From NCBI GenBank assembly GCA_034401795.1, contig CM067370.1, positions 98,836,164 through 98,900,163 of the forward strand: 64,000 nucleotides of DNA, read 5' to 3'. Origin of the DNA: Chaetoderma sp. LZ-2023a. Its lineage: Eukaryota > Mollusca > Caudofoveata > Chaetodermatida > Chaetodermatidae. The notes below the pieces were generated by a model that was given only the letters and a program-made list of their open reading frames with translations, was not told the DNA's origin and made no database searches. Positions within the stretch are counted from its first letter, which is position 1; each line of letters opens with the position of its first letter. A program made the position numbers and the translations under genes. Below are positions 1 through 11,121 of this stretch, one piece after another.

Positions 1-386
1 CGGGTGTAGTAATGGTTAAATGATTAATAATCAAGAAAAGTATTGTATATAACATCAAGTAACTTGTATTAGCACTCGTGTTTGCTTTGTATAAAAATCA
101 TAAAAGCATAAATGAACAAATTTGTGATAAATGGAACATGCCACCCACACACTTGCACACACTCACCATCCCATCTGCATCAGGCATCATGGGGATCCTT
201 TAAAGTGCTTGAATTCAGAATTTGTTTTCAACCTCCTTAAAAGTAATTGGATTTATGTAGCTAAGTGATTTCGAAATGCTTTAATTTAGCAGAAAATCTC
301 TAAAACATACATTTTTGCATAGCATTTATTCCTGGTATGATGAAAATACATGACGACGTCTTATAACTGAACATTTAATAGAGCAA

Positions 387-451
<65 letters not shown>

Positions 452-717
452 TAACTAATTTGTAAACTGTTTTCAAGATGCTTGATGGCCAGTTCTATAA
501 TGAAAAAAACAAATATGAAAGCACACATAAATGGAACACCACATCCACACTCTCTCATTCTGCCATCTGTATAGGCATAAAGATATTGGGTGGTTACATA
601 ATTCTTTATCACTTGAATTGATAAACTGTACTCATTTATACTCCTGCATTGCTTTGGTAGATAATTTCAGTTTCCATCTCACAAATTTCCTTCCTAAATA
701 GTTCTATATGATTGTTA
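1..717. other. No gene seen
   Basis: AT-rich sequence with stop codons in all frames apart from short chance ORFs. The only structure is a TA dinucleotide tract near 391-448 and two similar CACAC-containing phrases near 140-170 and 520-560 (each with AAATGGAACA, CCACA and CCATCTG), which look like a decayed direct duplication of about 370 bp offset. Confidence 0.6.
391..448. repeat. (TA)n microsatellite
   Basis: An uninterrupted run of alternating T and A of nearly 60 bases. It is likely to be length-variable and able to extrude a cruciform. Confidence 0.97.
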
Positions 718-2056
718 GCTCACCTGGCCTGAACGACCAAGTGAGCTTATGCCGTGGCGACCGTCGTCCGTCAACTTTTCCTTTAAATGACTTCTCAAGA
801 GCCACTGGGCCGATTTCAATTATATTTTGCAGGAAGCAGCCTTAGGGCATCGGGATCCAAATTTGTTCAAATGAACCCGATCGGCCAATCTGGCCGGCAG
901 CCATCTTGGATTTAGGCCGTTTTTAGGAAGTCTCGGAAACCGCTTATGGGATTGATGCAAATCTCATGAAATATGATCTAGGGCAAGAGCTGAACCAAGT
1001 TTGTTCAAGGGAACTTGATTGGTCAAATGGTTCGGCGGCCATCTTGGTTGGCCTAATTGTAGCAAAAATTACTTCTCCAGAACCGCAGAAGGGATCGGGC
1101 CGAAATGTGGCAGATATGATTAGGGCCTAAGGGCCATTAAAGCTTGTTCAAGAGAAGTTGATCCGTCAAAAATCATGGGCGCTGTGGGCCAATCAAAATA
1201 TAGCGTGGTTGGCGGGCATATTGGATTTTTTTATTTGATGGATTTTGAGGCCGAAATTGGTTTTGTATGTGCTTTGCAGTATTCTGATCACAAATTTGCA
1301 ATTTTTGAAACTGTCGGATAAACGGTTTGGTGGCCATCTGGGATCATTTTCCCACCATCAGCTCCCATACTAAAGCAATGGGAAATTTAAAATGTTTTCC
1401 CAAGAACTTCTGGGCCGATTTCAATTATATTTCGCAGGATGCATCCTTAGGGCATAGAGATTCAAGTTTGTTCAAACGAAGTCGATCGTCCAATTGGGCC
1501 AGTGGCCATTTTGGATTTTGGCCCACTTTTAGAAACCTCTAAGAATCATCTCCGAAACCGCTTGGGGAAATTGATGCAAACCTCATGAAATATGATTTAG
1601 AGCAAATGCTGAACCAAGTTTCTTCAAGGGAACTTAATTGTTCAAATGGCTCGGCGGCCGTCTTGGTTGACCTAGTTGTAGTGAAAATGACTTCTCCAGA
1701 ACCGCTAAAGGGATCGGGCCGAAAATCAGATATGATTAGGGACTAAGGGCCATTAAAGCTTGTTCAAGGGAAGTTGATCCGTCAAAAAAACTGGACACCA
1801 TGGGCCAATCAGAATATAGCATGTTTGGCATGCATATTGGATTTTTTTATTTGATGGATTTTGAGGTCGAAATTGTTTTTATGTGTTTTTGTGTATTCTG
1901 TTCTAAAATTTGTAATTTTCGAAACTGTCAGATAAACGGTTGTAATTTTCGAAACTGTCAGATAAACGGTTTGGTGACCATCTTGTTGATAAAGAGCATT
2001 CTAGTTGAATTGCCTATGGTCCAGGTTAGCGATACAGGCCCCTTGGGCCTCTTGTT
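718..2056 (+). mobile_element. Dispersed repeat with hairpin ends and two internal units
   Basis: The left end, AGCTCACCTGGCC followed by a near-complementary CCAAGTGAGCT, forms a hairpin. The right end is CAGGCCCCTTGGGCCTCTTG, also a hairpin. Inside are two diverged direct copies about 610 bp apart: the phrase GGGCCGATTTCAATTATATT occurs near 810 and 1410, GGGATCGGGCCGAAA near 1090 and 1712, and ATTGGATTTTTTTATTTGAT near 1220 and 1837. A 27 bp segment (TGTAATTTTCGAAACTGTCA...) is tandemly duplicated near 1910-1965. I recall sequences with these ends as abundant in bivalve genomes. The class (Helitron-like or other) is not settled by what I see, and no transposase frame is present. Confidence 0.75.
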
Positions 2057-2084
2057 CTATATCATAATTACTCTCACCACTTGA

Positions 2085-2345
2085 GAGGAAGAAGGTATTG
2101 TAATCGTGTCTCTGTGAGTGTATCTGGAGGTGTATCTCGAAAACTACTGATCTGATTCCGCTCAAATTTTAGCAGAAGAAGGAAGTTGATGTGCAAGAGA
2201 ATTTCCGGATGTTGGCCCTGATCAAGATAAGAGCCCCGATTCAGATCGGATCCAATTCTGAATATGTGTATATCTCGCAATCTACGGGTCTGATTTGGTT
2301 CAAATTTTACTCGTCTTAAAATCGAGTCATCACCATCCAATTTAA
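2085..2345. repeat. Dispersed repeat, shared with 26390-26600
   Basis: Contains AACTACTGATCTGATT, CTCAAATTTTAGCA, GAGAATTTC(C/T)GGA, TTCAGATCGGATC and CAAATTCTGAA in the same order as the segment near 26405-26580. That makes it a diverged copy of a second dispersed family. It has no coding capacity. Confidence 0.7.
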
Positions 2346-2505
2346 CTCTTTATCCATTAACATTTTAGTATCAAATTGAGGACAACTATACAGAAAAGGT
2401 GCTGAAGATTTTGAACCTTATTTGATTGGGAGCTCGTGCTGTCCAGTCAAATTAGGTACAACATATTCAAGATAATTGTCCTTACATGAAAAAGAATTTG
2501 TAATA

Positions 2506-2527
2506 GGGGTGGGGAGGGTGGGGCGGG
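2506..2527 (+). other. G-quadruplex motif
   Basis: GGGGTGGGGAGGGTGGGGC followed by GGG gives five G-runs with one-base loops, the pattern expected to fold into a very stable four-stranded structure. It stands alone in AT-rich DNA. No gene is adjacent. Confidence 0.85.
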
Positions 2528-2854
2528 TGGTGTTAAAGGGGTAACTCCTTCATACTTTAAATGGCTCGACCACCATTTCAAGATAACCATGTAATGTTTT
2601 TGAAAATGTTATAATTTAGTTTATCTGTTTGTAGCAATAGATTGGTCAAATCACTCAAAATATACAAAGGAATATTTCAAATATATAGTGACTACATAAA
2701 TTAGGTTGACATGTATCTGATATATCAGATTTAATTGTTAAAAAGTTTTCTTCCACCTTGTGAAGATAGTCTTTTAGAGTCATACTTAATTTGACAAGAT
2801 AATCGTTTCAGTCAACATGTATACCGCACTTTGAGTCTCAATAATACTGTATCT

Positions 2855-3605
2855 CTCACCTGAAGTCATCATGAGGCTGTATCGTTCACCTAGAGTCATA
2901 ATGAGGGTCTTTTCCTAATCTGTAGTCACATTGAGGCTGTATTGTTCACCTGGATCGCAATGAAACTATCTTTCGTGAGGCTGTATTTCACACCTGACGT
3001 CACATTGAGGCTGTATTTCTGACCTGGAGTTGCAATGAGGCTGTATTTCTCACCTGGAGTCACAATGAGGCTGTATCTCACCTGGAGTCACAATGAGGCG
3101 GTGTCTTTCACCTGGAGTCACACTCGGGCTGTATTTCTCTCCTGGAGTTGTAATGTGGGTGTATTTCTCACCCGGAGTCGCATTGAGGCGGTAGCTTTCA
3201 CCTGGAGCCGCACTCAGGATGTATTTCTCACCTGGAGTCGCATTGAGTTGGTAGCTTTCACCTGGAGTCACACTCGGGATGTATTTCTCACCTGGAGTCA
3301 CAATGAGGCGGGAGCTTTCACCTGGAGTCACACTCGGGATGTATTTCTCACCTGGAGTCACACTCGGGGATGTATTTCTCACCTGGAGTCACACTCAGGA
3401 TGTATTTCTCACCTGGAGTCACAATGAGGCTGTATTTCTCACCTGGTATCACAATGAAGCTGTATTTCTGAACTAACGTCACAATGGGGCTGTATTTTTC
3501 AGCATGGCTCACACAGGCTATATTTCTCACATACCTAGTCACAATGAGGCTAATTTCTCACCTGGAATCACATATTCTGAATCGCTCAACTGGAGTCTTA
3601 CTGAC
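2855..3605. repeat. Minisatellite, 30 bp unit
   Basis: About 20-25 imperfect copies of a 30 bp unit with the core TTTCTCACCTGGAGTCAC and a variable part AATGAGGCTG or ACTCGGGATG. The two variant types alternate in the centre, giving a partial 60 bp higher order. Copies are more diverged at both edges. Because 30 is a multiple of three, the array reads open on both strands (LYFSPGVTMR on +, VTPGEKY on -). I take those frames as by-products of the period, not genes. Confidence 0.93.
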
Positions 3606-4139
3606 CTGTATCACGTACCTGAAGCGCTGTATTGCGCGCGTGAACATATATCATTCATTTGGTATTATACGCGTAATGTGATGATGCTATAGATGGTATT
3701 TACTATTCTCATATTGTTAGAATTCTGTTTGAATAAATTTGAAAATCATTTTATTGAAAGAAGTGCAGCCACCATGTTCACAATATTCACAGTTTTTCCT
3801 ATTAACCTCCCTTGAAAACTAGGATATGTTTCTGGGATTAATTACAGTATCACATGATAAAATGTTTAAAGAAATCCTATCTGTACTCTGCGATTTCTTC
3901 AATGAGTCGGGTTTCTGTGAAGGAGTAATGTTCTCATGTAGAGACAATGTGCCATGCTGTAGGGAATTCACAGCATTTCATGGTTATTGTACATGTTGTA
4001 ATGAGGAGGGGTTTATCATCTTTTGCATGTCGTATTGTGTAATACATCAGAAGCGAAGATGTGTATCGCAAGAGGGTTAACCATTGTCGTTTGGTACTCC
4101 AGGGAATCTGTATTCAACATATGCGATGATTTACATGAA

Positions 4140-4230
4140 ACCTGTTAACATTTCTGAAAATAATTTGTCTGAAAGATGTTGCTTCCTTAGGCAGCAACAA
4201 CTTTCAGTCAATTTACTTTCAAATTAATCA
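4140..4230. repeat. Foldback family B2, remnant
   Basis: TGAAAATAATTTGTCTGAAAG, GTTGCTTCCTTAGGCAGCAAC and CTTTCAGTCAATTTACTTTCAAA form the usual inverted repeat of family B2. The outer TTAA-bounded ends are only partly preserved. Confidence 0.75.
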
Positions 4231-4278
4231 TCCATATTTAAGTTATTGGGTGTGGTAGCTCACATTTATGATGTGTAT

Positions 4279-5018
4279 TTATATATAGGGTGAGCTGTGT
4301 TGATAGAATAGATCAGTTCTATGTACCTGGAGATCTGACTGTTTCATTTCTTCACTGGTCTCCGTTTGTTTTGTGATGCTCATCACTTTGGATGCCAGCA
4401 CCACCTCTGTTCACCCCCCCCCCCCCCCCTCTCACCTGTTCCTTCACCGCCCCCACCAGCTCACCTACCAGTCTTTCTGTTGTTCCTGCTGGGGATTGGA
4501 TTACTCTGCTAGCAGAACCAGCTCTTAATTTAGGCAAAGATCCGAGCTGGAATATGCCACTGTTCCTACTGTCTTGTTAAAAATAGAATCAGGGGAGAGT
4601 CGGATAGGTAGAGCGCTGGCAAGAATCATCCATGGAGGAATCTTCCTCTTCTTCATCAACCTCCTCCTCATCCTCCTCCCACACTTCCCCATCTACACTT
4701 TAGTTCTGATGCGTGTTTGAGTGGCTGCTCTTACTACTGCTGCCTGTGCTGTTGCTTCTGCTAGTCTCAAAGCATTTGTTGCTTGCTGATCAGTACTGAG
4801 TCTCTTACCTTGCCTGTGTGCCCTCCAGTCCGCCACCACAGCCGCTGTTCTGAGCACCATCTGTTCCTAGAAATACCTTCTCTCTGAAGAGGAACAGTTT
4901 CCAGCCAGCCAGCTCTCTGGCTCATTCTCCCCTTCCTTATTTCTTGTCATTAGTCACAATCCTGTATTCCGGATAAATACTCACACTCCTCCTCGGACTT
5001 TATCCCAATATCATAAAG
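4279..5018 (+). promoter_or_regulatory. Candidate promoter and non-coding first exon
   Basis: Two perfect matches to the MEF2 consensus (TTATATATAG at 4279-4288, TTAAAAATAG at 4577-4586), an E-box CACCTG near 4433 and a C homopolymer near 4413-4429 precede a strong 5' splice site, AAAG|GTAAGA, with the exon ending at 5018. The stretch 4600-5000 is richer in C and serine-like TCC codons than its surroundings and holds a 23-codon ORF starting ATGGAGGAATCTTCC. MEF2 and E-box sites are expected in a muscle gene, but such matches occur by chance about every 2 kb in DNA this AT-rich. Without RNA data this is only a candidate first exon for the troponin gene. Confidence 0.25.
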
Positions 5019-5442
5019 GTAAGATTTTGTCAGAAAACATGGACAATTTTGTTCTTTTTTATTGCTTTGTTTTAATTTTCCAAACTTATACTAATTAAAC
5101 ATAACTAATTAAGAGTGTGTTTTAATATTAATTATCTCTAGAGAAAAATAACATCATCCTGCTATAATAAGTTGTAGCAACCATGTATTTGCACTTTTCT
5201 GCTACAATGATACTAAATTCTGGACACATTTCCATATTATACTTTTGCACTGAAAAAGCTAAATTTTGATGAAATTATGGAAAGTAGATTGGGTGTGCTT
5301 TTGGAAATGATGCTCATCTGATTTACACTACTAGCCACAGCTTATAGCAATATGCTTTCCAAATGAGCACCAGTTTAATATCCGGTTAAATGGACAAGTG
5401 AAGCTTATAATTGTGTATTCCAGGGGTTAATAATGCTGTGTT

Positions 5443-5657
5443 TTGTCATACTCTGGAACCACTTTCCTTCCTCCTCTCTCAGGTTTTATCCCAGTGAGAA
5501 TTGTGTTTGCTGACACAGGTCATCTCTACCCCTGGAAGCTGTTCTTTGCAGCGATTGGTTGGTTTTTAGTGCTAGGAAAAAATACCCACCTTCATAGCTT
5601 GTTCATTGTGTTCTTTCATGCATGATATTTTCGGAATCGCTGTTCTCACATACAAAG
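5443..5657 (+). other. Possible second non-coding 5' exon
   Basis: A short segment ending in a strong donor, ACAAAG|GTAAGG at 5657, downstream of a pyrimidine-rich stretch with TCTCTCAG near 5480. It has no reading frame that joins to the later exons. It could be an alternative 5' leader, or the donor could be fortuitous. Confidence 0.15.
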
Positions 5658-5859
5658 GTAAGGATAGATAGTTTGTGGTTTTAAAACGATCAAACGCCTT
5701 AATTATTTTATTACGACTACCAGGGCAGCTGATAGCTGGTTAAAATATAGCCACCATATACCAGCCAATATTTTTCCACACATTGTTGGATAGAAATAAT
5801 TCGTTAATATCCACAATGCATCACAGATTTGTATGTGATGTACTTTCAAGGTCAAATTA

Positions 5860-6065
5860 AAGTTCTTCACTTTATCATTAGAAAATGTCCATTTGCAGAC
5901 CAAGAGATTATTTTTGAAAGTTTATTACTGGAATGACTTGCTCGCTTATCGAGCCAGTCATTGCAGTGGTAAATTTAAAATGCAATCTTGTTTCAGTCTG
6001 AAAATGAACATTTCTCAAGACAATTGCAGAAGCTATTTTGACCGGGTTGAGCGTTAGGGAGTTAA
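5860..6065. mobile_element. Foldback family A copy
   Basis: The arms GTCCATTTGCAGACCAAGAG and GTCTGAAAATGAACATTTC surround the core GAATGACTTGCTCGCTTATCGAGCCAGTCATT. The right end, GACCGGGTTGAGCG...GTTAA, resembles the family end. Confidence 0.8.
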
Positions 6066-6562
6066 AGCCATTAGCATCATTGCCATAATTAATCAATGGC
6101 TTACCTAATAAATTAATTTACAAAGATAGCATCTATTAATTTAATAACAAATTTTATACACGTTGATTAATTATGCAGTAATTAATTAGTACATATATAT
6201 TCTAATAACTAATTAAAGCACTGAATTATCCAGTTCATTTAAGTATTCCATTAATTTATTCTTAACAATATCTGCGATAGCAACAGCCTTAAGTAACGCC
6301 ATTTCCAAATTAGATCCATGTACTAATCAAAATAGTATGTTAAACTTAATTTTAGAATCAACCAATACTGGCATAGACGAATCGGGATATACATAACATG
6401 AATTACTGGCACCATTATAGATAATGTTAAAAAAATGGCTGCGATATCAATCAAATGTCTTCATCTGTGCTGCTGATATCTATACATATATATATATGCG
6501 AGTCGCTGATATCTATACATATATATGTGCGTCGTAACACTCATATCACCACAAATGGCTTC

Positions 6563-6754
6563 TGCATTTAGCCTGAGCAATGCTCATTTGCAGACCAAGA
6601 GACAAGTATTTAAAAAAATTTACCACTGGAATGACTGACTTGATAACCGAGCCAGTCATTGCAGTGGTCAATTAAAAAAAAATACTTCTCGTGGTCTGCA
6701 AATGGACATTTTCTATGAAATTTTATTTAACAAATTCACAGGTTAAAGGGTTAA
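6563..6754. mobile_element. Foldback family A copy
   Basis: A good palindrome (TTTGCAGACCAAGAGACAAG ... CTTCTCGTGGTCTGCAAATG) around ACTTGATAACCGAGCCAGTC. It ends GGTTAAAGGGTTAA, the family terminus with TTAA. Confidence 0.85.
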
Positions 6755-7229
6755 GTGTGATATCATATCATAGGTATCAAGTTTAACACTGGGATAAAGC
6801 TAGTGACTCGTCATAAATGCATATTCCACATATGATATATCAGCTCTGTTGAGCGATGCATGTTCTCCATACACTCTGGCACATGGAGGGATGGTTATTT
6901 TTATCATACATTTTTTTTAGCCAGCCAGTCAGCATCTATCATCTGGTATAGCGATTTATGATATACCTTAGACATTGTTTCTGACAGATAGGCCTTTCCA
7001 TTTACCTGTTTTAGCTACACAAAGAAATGTACAAAACACAAAACAGGTACTGGCTCGAAGTTGCGCTTTGTTAATCCTTAGGTGAAATCTAAGTATTGTC
7101 TGTCTTTCGAACTGGCTTACCTCAGTATTGTTTGTCTATTTTGGTTAATCCTTTAGGTGCAGCCTCAATATTTCTTTCTATCTGGCTTAATCCTGATATG
7201 TAAGCTCGGTACTGATTATTGATGTCTCA

Positions 7230-7426
7230 ACGTTGCAAGCCACCGGACAATAATTTCAGTGAGAAAAAACTTGACTTGCTGAATATTTTGAAAACGATTT
7301 GACTGAAAGTTGTTGGTGGCTTAGTTACAAACAACTCGGTCATACCATTTTCAAAATAGTCAGTATATCCAGAGTTAAACCCGATGGAAAATGTAATATG
7401 CAGAAACTCACCAGGCAGACAGTTAA
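7230..7426. mobile_element. Foldback family B1 copy
   Basis: Inverted arms GAATATTTTGAAAACGATTTG / ATTTTCAAAATAGTC surround GAAAGTTGTTGGTGGCTTAG, with the flanking phrases TTGCAAGCCACCGGACAATA and GCAGAAACTCACCAGGCAGA. It ends CAGACAGTTAA. Confidence 0.8.
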
Positions 7427-7439
7427 ACCTTACATGTAA

Positions 7440-8545
7440 GCTCTTTTATGATTATCTGCCCTTGTTAATTCACTTGTATAATCTATGTATGGGTTACCTG
7501 CCTTGATTAGCCATTATCTTTAAGGTCTGTATTGGTATCTGCCTTGGTTAGCTGTTACCTGTAAGCTCTATTGGTTATCTGCCTTGGTTAGCCATTATTT
7601 GTAAGCTCTGTTCTTGGTCTCTGCCTTGGTTAGACTTTATTTGTAAGCTCTGTACTGGGTATCACCTGTAAGCTCTATTGGTTATCTGCCTTGGTTAGCC
7701 ATTATTTGTAAGCTCTGTACTGGCTATCTGCCTTGGTTATCCATGACCTGTAAGCTGTGTATTGGTTATCTGCCTTGGTTAGCCATTATCTCTAAGCTCT
7801 GTACTTGGTATCTGCCTTGGTTAGCCATTATTTGTAAGCTCTGTACTGGGTATCTGCCTTGGTTAGCCATTACCTGTAAGCTCTGTATTGGTTATCTGCC
7901 TTGGTTAGCCATTATCTCTAAGCTCTGTACTTGGTATCTGCCTTGGTTAGCCATTGTTTGTAAGCTCTGTACTGGGTATCTGCCTTGGTTAGCCATTACC
8001 TGTAAGCTCTGTATTGGTTATCTGCCTTGGTTAGCCATTATCTCTAAGCTCTGTCCTTGGTATCTGCCTTGGTTAGCCATTATTTGTAAGCTCTGTACTG
8101 GGTATCTGCCTTGGTTAGCCATTACCTGTAAGCTCTGTATTGGTTAGCCATTATCTCTTAAGCTATGTACTAGGTACCTGCCTTGGTTAGCCATTATCTG
8201 TGAGCTCTGTATTTGGTATTTGCCTTTGTTAGCCATTGTCTCTAATCTCTACTGGATACCTGCCTTGGTTAGCCATTATCTGTAAGCTCTATTGGGTATC
8301 TGCCTTGGTTTGCCATTACCTGTAGTCTCTGTATTGGGTATCTGCCTTGGTTGGCCATTACTTGTAGTCTCTGTATTGGGTATCTGCCTTGGTTGGTCAT
8401 TACTTGTAGTCACTGTATTGGGTATCTGCCTTGATTGTCCATTACCTGTAGTCTGTATTGGGTATCTGCCTTGGTTGGCCATTGCCTGTAGCCCCTGTAG
8501 TGGGTATCTGCCTTGGTTGGCCATTATCTGGAATCTCTACCCAAG
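7440..8545. repeat. Minisatellite, 42 bp unit with 126 bp higher order
   Basis: About 25 copies of a 42 bp unit with the core TATCTGCCTTGGTTAGCCATTA. Between about 7740 and 8140, three unit types (CTGTATTGGTTAT, CTGTACTTGGTAT, CTGTACTGGGTAT) recur in fixed order, so the block amplified as 126 bp triplets, three times, with very few differences. The right part (8280-8540) uses a different variant with GGTTGGCCATTA and TAGTCTCTGTA. The array is open in several frames because 42 is divisible by three (KLCTGYLPWLAI and similar). I do not consider it a gene. Confidence 0.95.
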
Positions 8546-9067
8546 TTGTCCAGTATTGACTAAAGTTCTCCAGTCTTGACTGTCCATTATCTTTAAGCTC
8601 TGTACTGGTCAACCCTTTTATGATCAATAATTGAAGTCTGGCTTTTACTTGGCTTAACCATTAAAGGGCTAATCATTATTTCATTTATCCTTCTATCTGC
8701 CATGTTAGTCCTTCAAGGTAAGGCTCTATTGGTTATCTGCCTTGTGTGTTAGCACACTACTTATTATGTTACCCACTATCTGCCATATTTAGCCCCTTTA
8801 TGCAATTCTGTACTGATTAGCTGTATCTATATATGTGTGAAATACTAGGTAAAGTCCTAATGGACATCATGCCTAGGTGCGGGCCTCATGTATATGAATA
8901 TGTTGATGAATGCAATGTTTATACAATTAGGAAGTGATGAGCTGTATGGTATTTACATGTCTGATCAGGTATGTTAGATCATCATCTGTCGGTCTTGAAC
9001 TTCTCTACATACGGAGTAGTGATTATGTCTCGGGCCAGGTTATTCCATGTTGGTACAGTTCGTGGAT

Positions 9068-9482
9068 AGAGTGAACTTTGGAACTGGCTGACTGATGGTT
9101 GGTATGGCTGTAGCTTCCATGGTTGACTACGCCTGGAGGTTCTTAAGTTTAGTGATCTTCTTCTTCTTTTCGTTCGCTGATCATACCGCCAGTCCTGTAA
9201 GTGACTATCGACATGATATAAGCGTTAAGTGCATGGATCCATGGTTTATTAGAGTGCGCCGTGCGGCCTGGAACCTCCGTCTTCAGCACTCGGGGTTTCT
9301 GTCAGGGTTACCTCACCCTTACCTCCTTTAGTCGTTTCTTACGACACGCAGAGGATACGGAAGGTGTATTCTAAGCCCCACCTACAGGGGAAAGAGTGAA
9401 CTTTGGAACTGGCTGACTGATGGTTGGTATGGCTGTAGCTTCCATGGTTGACTACGCCTGGAGGTTCTTAAGTTTAATGATC
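9068..9482. repeat. 90 bp direct duplication flanking a SINE
   Basis: Positions 9068-9157 and 9393-9482 are identical except at one base (G at 9152, A at 9477). Both carry GAACTTTGGAACTGGCTGAC and CCATGGTTGACTACGCCTGG. The SINE at 9158-9392 sits exactly between them. Together the three parts make a segment with an insertion flanked by a 90 bp duplication. Confidence 0.95.
9158..9392 (-). mobile_element. SINE, copy 1
   Basis: About 235 bp, read on the minus strand from CCCTGTAGGTGGGGCTTAGA through CTGCGTGTCGTAAGAAACGA to a tail of GAAAAGAAGAAGAA. It is nearly identical to the copy at 22540-22772. The conserved part around TGCGTGTCGTAAGAGGCGAC resembles the shared central domain I remember from mollusc SINEs (Meta/Nin-DC type); a database search would confirm this. 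It carries no coding frame. Confidence 0.82.
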
Positions 9483-10475
9483 AAGGTGATGTTCTGCTTG
9501 TATTGGCTGCACCACCACATAGAGTTCTGTACATTGGTCTTTCTTTGCCGTTGTTCTAGACTATCCATCCCAGCTTCTCTATCATGGCACAAACCCTATC
9601 TCTTGGGTATCTGTAAACTGGGTAGGCTAAGATGAACCTCGCACCCTTTTGTTGTACTACTTCTGAGTTTTGAGGTCATTTGTTAGTGGATCCTACACTG
9701 TAGATGTGTATTCCAGTTTGCGTGTAACTGGTGATTGGTAGGCTCGTTTTTGACAGATATTGGGCTCGCCTTGAGGTTTCTGCATAGGAAGCCAACTACT
9801 CTATAAGCTGCCGATATTGATTTTGATATGTGATTAGGCCATTTTAGGTTGTCCATTAGCTTGTGTTGACTTACTGGCTTCTAGTCATTCGCCGCCCATC
9901 ATGTAGTATATGGTGAGGCTCAATCTTTGTTGGGCAACCTTTACAAGGTTGTATTTAGACAGATTATCTTCAGTCGTCAGCCATGATCACACTAAATGCT
10001 CAGTACTGGCTTATCTACACTGATATGACATATTCTAGTTAAATCACTTTCAAATTATTCAATTGGGTATTTCTTCCTTTTTTGCTTTTTAAACGTGTTT
10101 TTTCAGCTAAACAGTCCTTACCCAGATAATGCAGTGTACTGGGCCAATAGCTGACCATGTTGGCCCGTTATTGGCCCAGTACCCACCCAGTAACCTGTGT
10201 TTCAGGGGAGAGATGCCAGCTATCACTATGTCACTATAATTTACCATCAAACTAGTATGCACATCATATCGGTACTTAGATCCTATACTGTAGATTAAAT
10301 TGGTCATAATGTCCTTACAACTGAAAATACTTGACCGGCCACCATTGTCATCATTGACATTGCTTAGTGCACATGTTGCTTTGATAGTGACCATGACAGA
10401 CATTGACAATTCTGTTGCTGTAGTTCTGAGCTCAGTGTTAGCGCTATCTGTAATATCCACTATACATCTAAGAGC
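9483..10475. other. No gene seen
   Basis: Mixed sequence without a supported gene. The part up to about 9990 is somewhat more GC-rich than the introns and may be the rest of the repeat into which the SINE inserted. A short imperfect palindrome, ACTGGGCCAATAGC ... GTTATTGGCCCAGTAC, lies at about 10137-10183. Opposing short ORFs near 10107-10533 are chance frames. Confidence 0.55.
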
Positions 10476-10712
10476 TTACCCCTTTAATCCTCAAATAGCA
10501 GGCATTGTCAAGAAACTTTACATTTTTTCATAGAATATGTCCATTTGCTGACCAAGAGACTATTTTTGAAAATTTATCCCTGGAAGGACTGGTTTGGTCA
10601 TTGAGCCAGTCATTTAGTGCTAAATTTTCACAAAAGTCATCTTTCAGTCTGCAAATGGATAGTTTCAAGACCACATCAGTAGCCATTTTTGGACAGTTTG
10701 ATCACTAAAGCT
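10476..10712. mobile_element. Foldback family A copy
   Basis: TTACCCCTTTAATCC at the left, GTCCATTTGCTGACCAAGAG ... TTTCAGTCTGCAAATGGATA as arms and GGTCATTGAGCCAGTCATTT as part of the core. The ends are decayed. Confidence 0.8.
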
Positions 10713-10814
10713 GTAACAGTCAGTAGTTTTAAATGGTGTAAGAGACACGTCCCCCATATGGCCACACAGCAACATCCGACCAATAAGAAATTTGTCATAG
10801 GTACCCTTTTAGGG

Positions 10815-10982
10815 TTAACCCTTTAATCCTTACAGACCGGAAGTGACAAATTCTTTATGAATATTCTGTTCTATATTTTGAAAATAACTTCCTTGGGAAT
10901 GGTTGCTGCCTAGATTCAAAATATTCAACAGCTTTCCTGTATAATTGTACTGAAATTGAAACAATCACAGTTCAAACGTTAA
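10815..10982. mobile_element. Foldback family B2 copy
   Basis: Starts TTAACCCTTTAATCC. It has the arms TATATTTTGAAAATAACTT / GATTCAAAATATTCAACAG and GGTTGCTGCCT in the middle, with one inner arm deleted. It ends CAAACGTTAA, which is also the start of the next family A copy. Confidence 0.75.
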
Positions 10983-11121
10983 GCACGAGAATGACTGGGT
11001 TGATTATCGAACGAATCATTCCCGTGGTAAATTTTCAAAAATAATCTTTGCTTCAAAATGGACATCCCTCAAGACAAATCTAGAGAGCAGTTTTTGCCGG
11101 CTTCGCCATGAAAGGATTAAT
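10979..11121. mobile_element. Foldback family A, left arm missing
   Basis: TTAAGCACGAGAATGACTGG, then the core and a complete right arm to GGACATCCCTCAAGACAAAT and TTTTTGCCGGCTTCGCCATG. The left outer arm is absent and the element abuts a B2 copy. Confidence 0.75.

Noticed and set aside
3035..3542. Long open frames on both strands over 3035-3542
   Set aside because: They are the 30 bp minisatellite read in frame; there is no start context, splice site or conserved protein.
4593..4640. tRNA A-box-like GGATAGGTAGAGCGCTGG
   Set aside because: No B box or cloverleaf arms follow; at most a fragment of a tRNA-derived repeat.
4632..4703. 23-codon serine-rich ORF (MEESSSSSSTSS...)
   Set aside because: Ends in a stop before any donor, so it does not lead into the gene; simple TCC/TCT repeat.
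7743..8147. 134-codon repetitive frame with WLAI motifs
   Set aside because: It is the 42 bp minisatellite; a period divisible by three keeps frames open.
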